From: Chrysopilus asiliformis | Taxonomy: Eukaryota; Arthropoda; Insecta; Diptera; Rhagionidae | Assembly: GCA_964034945.1 (NCBI GenBank) | Contig: OZ035960.1 | Location: forward strand, 48,215,002-48,279,001 | DNA length: 64,000 bases | Direction of reading: 5' to 3' | Shown here: in pieces, positions 25,001 through 36,100 of the stretch | How positions within the stretch are numbered: the first letter of the stretch is position 1 | Layout: the number at the start of each line of letters is the position of its first letter | Notes under the pieces: model-generated | The model's database searches: none | Seen by the model: the letters and a program-made list of their open reading frames with translations, nothing else | Told to the model about the DNA's origin: nothing | Made by a program: the position numbers and the translations under genes

Positions 25001-27973
25001 GAAAAAATATTTCCGAGACCTTTTCAATCCGGTAAATATTTTTTTCGAATTTTTAGAGGCTTGTTCTGAGTAGGAAAAATATTTCCGCGACCTTTTCCAC
25101 CCGTGAAATATTTTTTTTAGAATTTTTAGAGGCTTATTCTGAGTAGGAGAAATATTTCCGAGACCTTTTCCATCCGGGAAATATTTTTTTCGAATTTTTA
25201 GAGGCCTGTTCTTAGTAGGAAAAATATTTCCGAGACCTTTTCCATTCGGGAAATATTTTTTTCAAATTTTTAGAGGCTTGTTCTGAGTAGGAAAAATATT
25301 TCTGAGAATTTTTCCTCCCTGCAAATATTTTTTTCGATTTTTTAGAGGATTGGTCTCAGTAGGAAAAATATTTCCGAGACCTTTTCTATTCGGGAAATAT
25401 TTTTTTCAAATTTTTAGAGGCTTGTTCTGAGTAGGAAAAATATTTCCGAGACTTTTTCCATCCGGGAAATATTTTTTTCGAATTTTTAGAGGCCTGTTCT
25501 TAGTAGGAAAAATATTTCCGAGACCTTTTCCATTCGGGAAATATTTTTTTCAAATTTTTAGAGGCTTGTTTTGAATAGCAAAAATATTTCCGAGACCTTT
25601 TCCATCCGGGGAATATTTTTTTCGAATTTTTAGAGGCTTGTTCTGAGTAGTAAAAATCTTTCCGAGACCTTTTTCATCCGGCAAATATTTTTTTAGAATT
25701 TTTAGAGGCTTATGCTGAGTAGGAAAAATATTTCCAAGACCTTTTCCATCCGGGAAATTTTTTTTTCCGAATTTTTAGAAGTTTGTTCTGAGTAGGAAAA
25801 ATATTTCCCAGACCTTTTCCACCCGGGAAATATTTTTTTCGTATTTTAGCGTCCTGTTCTGAGTAGTAAAAATATTTCCGAGACCTGTTCCATCCGGTAA
25901 ATATTTTGTCGAACTTTTAGAGGCTTGTTTTGAGTAGGAAAAATATGTCCGTGACGTTTACCATCCGGGAAATATTTTTTTCGAATTTTTAAAGGCTTGT
26001 TCTGAGTAGGAAAATATTTCCGAGATCTTTTCCACCCGAGAAATATTTTTCCTAGTAAGAACAAGCCTCTTCATATTTCGTGAATCGTCACATTTCCACT
26101 GAAAAAGTGTAAAGTGGAAATACCGTTAGTTCATTTTTATTTGTTCGATAATTGATTCTGTGTATTACAAACGGTATACTAAATCTATTTTATGGCTACA
26201 GACTAACTTGAATAAGTTAGATCTCACAAGACCGTCCCACGGATCCCACTTACAGAGGTTTCCAACATACGACTGTGTATAATTCTCATATAATGCAAAA
26301 AAAAATATTTTTAGTAGAAGCCAAACTTTTAAGAATGGGGAAAAAATTTCTTTAAAGATTTTTGAAAACTCTTACTCAATGGAATTTTTCTCGTAGAAGG
26401 AAAAAATGCTTTTAATTTCATCAAAAAACAATACTTTAACTTCTGTTACTTCAGCTCCCTTGCCATTAAGTATTTTATTAAACATCAAAAGCCAATCAAC
26501 CTTTAAAAAAATTGAAAAAAATTAAGTTAAACATTCTTACAGCATCTTTTTATGTACCTCAGAAAATTCTGTTTGCAACTCATCCAGTGTCATAAATTTC
26601 GCATCCTTTTGATCTACAACTTTGTCTTTTATCTGTCTATCGGTTAAAGAAACTTTCCCCACAAATGGAAAAATAGGAAAACGAAAACTCAATAAATATT
26701 ACAATAATACAATACGAAATTCTTAATGTACCAAAAACTTTTTCTCCTAAAATTTCCCTCTCCAGAAACTCTACGGTTTCTTCATATATATTTGGTGAAG
26801 TCGCCAACATGAAATCAAAAAGTTTTAAATGTTTAATGGCTTCTCCAAATCTTTTAGCGTATTTTTCTTGATTTCTCAAACACTTCATAAATGTGTCGTA
26901 TAAAGTGTCTACGATATTCTGGGAACATTCGAAATTATTTAGGAGTTTATTAGCAAGAAGTTATGTTAAAAATTTACCTCGATTTTTGTTAATGCGTCAA
27001 GTTCTTGGAGACATTCTTTTCGGTAGGTGTTTTGGATTTGTATCTTTGCATTCAATGATTCTTGGATCGGAAGCATTAGAGTTGGTATAAACTTTCTAAA
27101 ATACAAAATGTAAAGAAATTTAAATTGAGGATAAATCACCAAACCCCATAGTATCTGGCTCCATAACAATGTCAAATAAAGGATTAACTTGAGACCAGGA
27201 CTTCAGAGGACCAAGGATCAAAATTTCTCCAATTAATTCAGTCAAAGCTTCCTTCTTATCAGTTTGGACGACTTTTTCAAGTATGCTCATCAAATGTGTT
27301 GACACTAAAAACGGTGTAGTAAATAATAATGTCAATTAATAATAAAAGCATTTCGTGGAAGTTACAAGTCAATTCACTGGCATCAAAATTGTAACTCAAG
27401 CAGCTCTGATACAAACTCTTAAAATTATGGTCGATGCTGTTTTTTTGTAAATTCACTGGAACAAAAATTTCAAGAAAAACATTTTTATCAATTTTTCAAC
27501 ATAAACTGAATTAAATTTTTATCAAAAAACTTTCAATATTTTACTTACTTTCAATCGTTTTTAAAATTTTATTTTCATATCCTTGATCTTCCATATGATT
27601 AGATTCCATTCCACCACAAGCATAAGAATAAAAATCTTCGCATGGATCAATGTGGTAATTTCTTAACGCGGTTGCTTTGCTTGAAGCTTGTGCACAGTCG
27701 GGTGTAGTACAAGGTTGGTATCTTAAAATTTCAGAGACGCTATAATCACTGGAATGTAGTTCATTTTCATTAATTTGTAGTTGCAGTTGCTGTTGTTGCG
27801 CGGAATCATCATCAATATGATGGGTAATTACATAACTTTCAGGGCTTTTTATAATTGTTGCTAGAAAAACATGATTTCAATTTTTTTTTACTTTTCTAAA
27901 GCGGATTTTAAAATACAATTTGAAGTGAATCCTGATTGGAAACCATTAGATGAATTGGGATCTTGTTCAACAA
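22056..27973 (-). CDS. M13 (neprilysin) family protein, catalytic residues lost
   Basis: Twelve exons, phases all consistent: 27973-27917, 27860-27549, 27455-27366, 27304-27145, 27095-26978, 26918-26732, 26652-26558, 26500-26376, 23974-23771, 23711-23552, 23019-22618, 22421-22056; about 757 residues. Family features: CTTPDCAQAS...DPCEDFYSYACGG at the ectodomain start, KSLYQSCLSY, KFMTLDELQTEFSEVDW, and the C-terminal LSPSQLFFLTFAQEQCRKK...LPEKFRIN...FDCPVDSIMNP. Active M13 enzymes have HExxH, ExxxD and a late His. Here the first aligns with FEISK, the second with DQFTD, and the late His with Arg (NSRLPEKFR), so zinc binding is unlikely. It would be an inactive relative, as known for some insect neprilysin-like proteins. 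The translation start is not in these exons; the gene is probably continuous with 30136-43203. AATAAA (minus) lies at 22012-22007. Confidence 0.85.
24030..26065 (-). repeat. 72-base minisatellite, about 28 copies, in M13 intron
   Basis: The unit contains TTTTTAGAGGCTTGTTCTGA and CCTTTTCCATCCGGGAAAT, with few differences between copies. It fills most of the intron between exons 26500-26376 and 23974-23771. Because 72 is divisible by three, long open frames with a 24-residue period appear on the minus strand; these are not taken as genes. On the gene's sense strand each unit carries TTTTTCCTACTCAG, a good 3' splice-site match. Confidence 0.95.
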
Positions 27974-28741
27974 CTGAAACCGCGATATATGTAGAAATAA
28001 TAGTATTGTTTAATATTTTACATATCAGCTATACAATGTTAAAATCATAAAAGAAAGTGAGGAAATGTTGTCCAATTTGTTAATGTTAAAATTGTTATAA
28101 AAATTATTCATAAAAAAAATAAAATAAATTGAGGAATTATTCTTAAAATTTTCGCAAAATGAAAACCACTCGGTTGATGAACGATTCGGGATATGAATTG
28201 ATTGACGATTCCAAAATGCTTCGATTTATGAATGGAATTTTAGTTTATGATCAAAATATCGGTCCTTGATTAGTAAGGTGGCCATACCCCCCAGTTAGCC
28301 GAGCAGTTCCGTAGTTAGGTATATGTTGTTCCGGCGTTGCGAAAACTAAACTTTTAAGACGGATTATTTCATTTAGGGTTATAATTTTTTTCAACACTAA
28401 AAAACGATAGGTAAATATGCAAAAAGTACTCTACATCAGTAAAACATTTTTTCCACCTGTGGTGTATTTTAGAATGAATTTTTACTTGCGGCGCATTTGT
28501 CTTTATTGGTGAGTTGAATTTATTTATGAAACGTAAAAAAATGCGACACATATTCAACGATTTTTTATTTTTTCTATTCATTTTTAATTTTTTAGTTTTT
28601 TTTTATTTACTTATTTATTTATTCGCTCCTGACCGTTTCGCGATCCAACCTCTCATTCCTTCACTTCAATACAAAATTGTGTAGTTTCTGTGAGACTGCG
28701 CCTCGTATAAATTTAAAGACAAAAACCATTTGTAAATTTAA
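27974..28741. other. Stretch between M13 exons and foldback, no exon identified
   Basis: AT-rich. A linking exon for the M13 gene was looked for here and not found. A short plus-strand frame (28158-28268) is unsupported. Confidence 0.4.
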
Positions 28742-29762
28742 GCGTCGTTTACATCTGACTTTATTCCGCGAATGCTTTTCTTCCACCACAAACTAATCAT
28801 AACCAGACTAACATTTTCATTCAATCCATTCTAGAACAAAATTGAATTTCCAATTCCAAAAAATAAATACCACAGAACTATATAACATAGAACAACTGTC
28901 ACCATACAAAGCTCTGCTGAAAAATGGTCCCAAAAGTATTCCCCTCTTTATCGTACTTGAACGCATCCACTGAACTGTATAAGGTCGCGAAATTCAAATT
29001 TAGTTTGCCGCGAAATTCAAATTTCACAAGTTTGAGACTAAATTTAGGCGCAAACAAATAACTTTAGGCGCCAACACCATTCCGAAAGTCTATTTTCCTT
29101 TGACAGCTCACGGTTTAAACGAGAGGACTATATTTATTTTCATACGGTTATCTTGCTCTTACTTGACTCGTTTTGATTCACTGAACTGTATTGAAATGGG
29201 ACCATTTGAGACAGCAAATCGAGCGATCTAGTATATCTATGATAAATACCTATAGCAGCCACTCCAGCCGTAGCAGCCATGAGCTTTTCTGCCAGCAGCA
29301 CAATTAAGTGAAAATAGCAAAAGAAAGACAAAATACGATCAACAAAACGAACAGATTTATCGGATTTTTACTGCTGGAAAGCTTGCATCCCGAAGTCTTG
29401 TGCTGCTGGCGGAAAAGCTCATGGCTGCTACGGCTGGAGTGGCTGCTATGGGTATTTATTTTTTGGAAGTTGAAATTCAATTTTATTCTAGAATGGATTG
29501 AATGTAAATGTTAGTCTGCTTATGATTAGTTTGTGCTTCAACACTATATTCATGTTGCACAACCGTTTACACTACGACACAAAAATCAGAAATTTATTCC
29601 TGAAAGACGCCCGAATTCGAGCTTTTCATATAAAACCGTCCCGAATAAATTCAAATTATGACAACTTTTGCTAAGTGATTTTATTCTGCGAAAGATAAAT
29701 AAAATAATAGCGTAACAAATTTGCGGAGAAATTCAAGAAAAATTCGCAGGTGTTAACGAGGC
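28742..29762. repeat. Nested palindromic element, MITE family F
   Basis: The outer tips GCGTCGTTTACATCTGA and (inverted) AGGTGTTAACGAGGC match family F. 28786-28871 is the reverse complement of 29449-29537, and 29240-29300 of 29400-29455 (CAGCCACTCCAGCCGTAGCA), so at least two hairpins are nested. The small frames over these arms are mirror by-products. Confidence 0.65.
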
Positions 29763-30135
29763 CTTTGTGACAATCCAAACCAGCTCGTTCAAAAAGATAA
29801 AAAGAAATTACAATTCCCTTAAAACTTTTATTTCCCATTTTCAGTTTTCACAAAACATATTTTTTTTGAAAAAGCCCAAAAATAAATTAAAAGCACACAC
29901 AAAAACACATAAGTTCTTATTTTTAACATTAACTATATTAATATTCGCAAAATGCTCGTAAAATCAATTCTAGCAAGTTTGTCAATCCAATAGAGTAAAA
30001 ATAAATTAAAATATAGCATTATTATTGTTATTAATATTTGAACTTGATTAAACAATTAGTTAAAATTAATTAAACAATTTTGTTTTAAAATGTAAGTAAT
30101 TTTTTTTCCAGACTTCAGTTCAACTTTTTAGCATG

Positions 30136-33100
30136 TTATAAATACTGTCTTGAAGAATTGTTATTTTCTGTTAAAGCGGTTAAATCTTCATTGTTCGTGG
30201 TCTTCCTAATTTAAATGACAAAGAATTAGTAATCAATTATGTCTTTAGATTAAATCAGTAATTTAATATTTATTTACTTGACCAAGTCCTCCATTAGTCG
30301 ATTGAGCAGAAATCTGTAAACAGAGCGAAATTGGGTTTTATTAAAAAATTATGTAATAATGATTTTAAAAAAATGATGAAAGTTTTTTTTTGTTGATTAA
30401 AGTGATAAGGGACTATCCATTAAAACAAGTCATATTTTTAAGAAAATTTTTTTTTTTTGAATGTTTCATCATACATAGTATATATAATTATTTTATTTTC
30501 TACAAGATATAAACCTCTGTAGTAGTGTAAAAAAATTTAAAAAATCACGAAAAAAATTGTCGAGGTGGTGAAGCCAAAAAATCTAAAAGTAGCTTTACGG
30601 ACAGTTCCTATACGACAAATATTTTTGTTAGAAAAACACGGCTTGAACTTAACAAAGTAAATGTATTTCAGTAACTGAACTATAAATTCATTAGAAGAAA
30701 AAAGGAAAGTTCGGATCACATTAGTTGATAACACTTTTGTGAACTTGTTTAACAAATAAATAAAGAATAGGAAAGATCTAGAAATTAACGATATGGTATT
30801 GTATTTTAGTAAAACAATCATATTTAACAATTCAATCCAATCTTAGCTACAAATTTTACATGTTTTGGTTTTTTAAGATTTTTGGTGAAAATATCCGCTG
30901 CCATTTCATCAGTCGGTACATAGTTTAATTCAATTAAGGATTTTTCATATATTTCTCTGACGTAATGCACTCTTATGTCGATGTGCTTGCTTCGCGCGTG
31001 AAACACAGGATTCTTGACGAGCTGCTGCGCACTTAAATTGTCCCCGTAAATGACCGTTGGTGATTTTATCAATTTTTTAAGTCCCATTTCAGATAATAAA
31101 TTTCGGAGATAGACCGCTTCCTTTGAACCCGAGGACAGAGCCATATACTCTGCCTCAGTGCTGCTCAGTGCAACTGAAGGCTGCTTTCTTGACTCCCAGG
31201 AAATTGCTGCATTGGCAAATATAAAGACAACACCTGTGTAAGATTTCCTGTCATACGTGTTTCCGGCCCAATCAGCATCCGTATATCCACAAATTGGTTT
31301 TCCTGTCCTTTTGTAACACATTTTCAAGTCTATTGTTGAGTTTAGGTATCTCAGTAAATGTTTTAATGCTGCGAGGTGTTCCACATGTGGATTATTATTG
31401 AACTGAGATAACTTTCCAATCGAGTGGGCTATATCTGGTCTACTTACTAATGATATGTACATTAGTGATCCTATTAAGGATTGATACACCTTTTGGTCCA
31501 CTTTTTTGCACCCGGAACAATCTGTACATTTCTCGAATTTTTGACCAGGATCAAGGGGTGTGCTAGATTTCCTCATGTTTATCATTTCATTTTCTTTCAA
31601 AAGTTTTTGAATAAATTGTTGTTGACCAATTTTTATAGATCCGCGATCTCCATCCCGCTCTATTTCCATGCCAAGGAAATAATCCGCCGGTCCTTTATCG
31701 ATTATATTAAGCTTCTTTCCAATTTCAGTCTTAATTTTACTCATTTGCTCATTACTGGAGCACGCAATCAAAAAATCGTCCACATAGACAGCTATGATGC
31801 ACAATTCGTTCGCGACATTCATTGTGTATAGTATAAACACGTATCTGCTGCACATTGAAGAAATCCAATACCTTTTAGAACACCATCCAATTTTGTGTTC
31901 CACTGCCTTCCGGATTGTTTTAGTCCATATAACGATTTTTTTAATTTACAGACTTTTCCTGCATTTTTGCTGTCAACAAAATAGTCCGGTTGTGCCATAA
32001 AAATCTCCTCCTCTAAGTCACCGTGAAGATACGCTGATGTAACATCAACCTGATGTACTATCATTAATGCCAAGACCAATCTGATTGTTGAATATCGGGT
32101 TACGGGGGAAAAAGTTTCGTTGTAATCAACCCCATATATTTGGCTGCATCCCTTGGCCACAAGGCGTGCTTTATAGCGTTCTACCTCACCATGTTTATTG
32201 TTTTTCTGATTAAACACCCATTTACATTTAATCGCATGCCGGTTTTCGGGCAAATCCACCAATTCCCAGGTGTCGTTGGCCAGTAATGAATTATATTCCC
32301 TTTCCATAGCGTTTATCCACAGATCAGCGTCTGATCGCTTTAGTACCTCCGCGACGTTAGTTGGATTAGGCAATTTGGAGCTCCCACAATTGTCGGAAAA
32401 ATTTAAACTATTAGAACATTTTCTGGGCCTACCTGGTTTCCCGGTCTTTATTAATTTGGGTCGGCCTTTACTTTTTTGTGGTTTCGCGTCCTCTTCGATG
32501 TTTTCGTTATTGTTCCCTTCACTTGGAGTTTCCGGATCCTTTTCAAAATCGTCGTTTTCGTCCTCAGTGCTAGTGTTCTTCACATTGTTTGCATGTTTGT
32601 TCTCAGACACCTGAATATTGCGGTCTTCTACCTTGGTGATGATCTCCTCTGTGTCTTGGTCGACAGCATCATCAAAAACTTCATCATCATCATCATCGGA
32701 TATGATTGATGAATTATTGCTAGGTACTTGTACTGTAGCATCTTTCTTGGTACCATTTGGGAGTTCTATAAGACAGTAGTCATTAGTAATGGAATCTTTA
32801 GATATATTACCTGGCTCCTCTATGAATTTGACGTCTCTAGAAGTAATTATTTTCCTAGATGATGCATCATATAAGCGGTAAGCTTTCGACGACGACGAAT
32901 ATCCCACCATTACGCATTCAAATCCTTTTGGGCTGAACTTGGATCGTCCTAATGATTTATCCAGCACAACTGCTTTACTGCCAAACTTCCTTAGATAAGA
33001 AACATTGGGTTTTCTTCCGGTCCAAGTCTCCTGAGGTGTCTTTGCCGCAGTTATTGCCTTAGTCGGTGCACGATTCCTCAATTACACTGCGGTGTTCACT

Positions 33101-36100
33101 GCTTCCGCCCATAGGCTTTCTGGTAATCCAGAATCTAGAAGCAGGCATCTTGCCATTTCAACCACCGTTCGATTCGCGCGTTCGGCGATGCCATTTTGCT
33201 GTGGTGTGTATGGCGCACTCAATTGACGACTAATTCCATTATTTTCTAGGAAGTCCGAAAAATCGCGATTTATGTATTCGCGGCCATTGTCACTTCGTAA
33301 ACATTTGATTTTCTTTCCGGTTTTATTTTCTACTAATAATTTGAATTTTTTGAACATATCAAATACTTCGGCTTTCGATTTTATGAAATACACAAACATT
33401 TTTCGTGAAAAATCGTCTACGAATAGTACGAAATATTTCGCGCCGCCGATTGAATTATTACGCATAGGGCCACACAGGGATTGAAAAAGCAAAGCAAATC
33501 AGCAAACAGCAAGCTAAAATTTGCTTTGCTTTGCTGTGACGGAGAAATGCTGTGCTTAAAAAATGCTGTGCTTATTTTCAGTGCTGTGCTGAAAATCGAA
33601 AATTTTTATTGCTTTGCTTTGCTTTTTGTACTTCGTTCTGCTGTGCTTAAGCAGTGCTGAAATTTGCTTAAGCAAAATTTAAGCAGTGGTGAAATTTGCT
33701 TAGAAATGCTGTGCTTAAGCAGTGCTGAAATTTGCTTAAGCAATGCTGATTTGCTTTCCTTTGTGTTTCTTATACAGGAATATCGATTTCTTTTTTTGGA
33801 AAATAGTACGGAGCAAAATAAAATTAGGGAGGAAATTCCTGAACAACAAATGACTTTCTTATACGAAAAAAAAAAATTTTTTTGAGGAAAATAGTACGGA
33901 GCAAAATAAAATTAGGGAGGAAATTCCTGAACAACAAATGACTTTCTTATACGAAAAAAAAATTTTTTTTTGAGGAAAATAGTACGGAGCAAAATAAAAT
34001 TAGGGAGGAAATTCCTGAACAGCACATGACTTTCTTATACGAAAAAAAATTTTTTTTTTGAGGAAAATAGTACGAAGCAAAATAAAATTAGGGAGGAAAT
34101 TCCTGAACAGCACATGACTTTCTTATACGAAAAAAAAATTTTTTTTGAGGAAAATAGTACGGAGCAAAATAAAATTAGGGAGGAAATTCCTGAACAGCAC
34201 ATGACTTTCTTATACGAAAAAAAATTTTTTTTTTGAGGAAAATAGTACGAAGCAAAATAAAATTAGGGAGGAAATTCCTGAACAGCACATGACTTTCTTA
34301 TACGAAAAAAAAATTTTTTTTTCGTATAAGAAAGTCATTTGTTGTTCAGGAATTTCCTCCCTAATTTTATTTTGCTCCGTACTATTTTCCTCAAAAAAAA
34401 TTTTTTTTTCGTATAAGAAAGTCATGTGCTGTTCAGGAATTTCCTCCCTAATTTTATTTTGCTCCGTACTATTTTCCAAAAAAAGAAATCGATATTCCTG
34501 TATAAGAAACACAAAGGAAAGCAAATCAGCATTGCTTAAGCAAATTTCAGCACTGCTTAAGCACAGCATTTCTAAGCAAATTTCACCACTGCTTAAATTT
34601 TGCTTAAGCAAATTTCAGCACAGCATTTCCCACTTGATTGCTTCGACGAAGCATTTTTTTGCTTTGCTGGTGCTTAATGCTCCTGAAGTGCTTTGCTTTA
34701 AGCAAAGCCATTTACGTTTAATTCAGCACAGCAAAGCATCAGCATCAGCACGAGAATTAAGCAAAGCAATTTAAACCCTGGGGCCACATACATCGCTATG
34801 CACAAGTTCTAATATTTCCGTACTTTTTTTGAACCGATTTTTGGGGAAACGGTTGGACATGGATTTTTCCCTTTAAACAAACTTCACATTGTATTGAATT
34901 CGCGGTTTCTTTTAGATTAAGTTCCATCATCATATTTCGCTTATATAATTCCGATAAACTTTTCGCGTTTAAATCACCAAGTCTTTTGTGCCACAAAATC
35001 AAATCTTCGCATTCATCAACTAATTTGTTAGAAAAAAATTTATTCTTTCGCGATTCGCTCCATATAAATAGCTTGTTCGAAAAATTTGCTTTCATTACCA
35101 CTTTTCCCGTTTTCGATTTTATTTTTGCTACTTTTTCGGAAAATTCCACAACAAAATTTTGTTCCGTCACTTTCGAAATAGAAATGAAATTAGATTTTAG
35201 TTCAGGCACAAAAAGAACATTTTTTAGTTTTGTAGTAGATTCGTCCGTTTCTAATTTCACGTCACCTATTCCAGAAGATTCGATAAATTTATCGCCAGCC
35301 AATTCTATTGTTTCTTTGTGGACATTGAAGTTTGAAAACAGGTTCTGATCGCAGCACATGTGGCACGTTTAGCCACTGTCCAGAATTATGAAGAGCTGTT
35401 TAAGTTCTCATTGCAAGCTGCATTTAGGATTGCAAAAACGGATTCAGTTCTTTTATTTTGCGATTTTTTGCTTTCGTTACAAGATGAGGAGTAATGTCCT
35501 CTTCGATTGCATTTAAAACATCTACCTCTAAAGCCTTTTGAACTACCTGGCTGACTATGATGTTGTGTGGGTCTATTATTGTTTGGTCTATTTCGGGAGA
35601 CAAATGCACATTCGGCATCTACCTCATTACGAACACCTCCCTCTCGTCTTTGACCTTCTTCGATCAATTTGGTTTTAAGGGCGTTAATTTTGGGCAAGCT
35701 ATCCCTTGATTCGATAGCAATCACGAAGTTTTCGAACTGTTTCGGTAAGCTTGATAACAGGATGATAGCTAGCAGTTTATCTTGAAGTGTGACATCTATT
35801 TCGCTTAATTTTTCAGCTATCTCGAAGAAGTTATTCAGATGATTTGCCATCGGTTGCTGTTCCGACATTTTTAACTGTAACAATTGCTTGAATAATGTTA
35901 CTTTTCTTGCTGGTCCAGAGGGTTTATGAATTTCCTCTAATTTTTTCCATGCATCGATTGAACTCTTACAATTTTTCACATTTATCAGCTGCGATGGTTT
36001 AATGCTCAATAATATTGTCGCCAGTGCTTTTTCGTCACGCGATTTATACTTTGCCAATTCCTTGTCATCTATTGGAACTTCTTCACTTCCACTAACAATT

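Noticed and set aside
24416..26064. Several Lys-rich frames with a 24-residue period
   Set aside because: By-products of the 72-base minisatellite whose period is divisible by three; they lie within an intron.
28158..28268. 36-codon plus-strand frame near the M13 gene
   Set aside because: No family, wrong strand for the gene, no splice support.
31481..34774. Plus-strand frames over the copia region
   Set aside because: Shadows of the minus-strand pol gene and of the palindromic hAT repeats.
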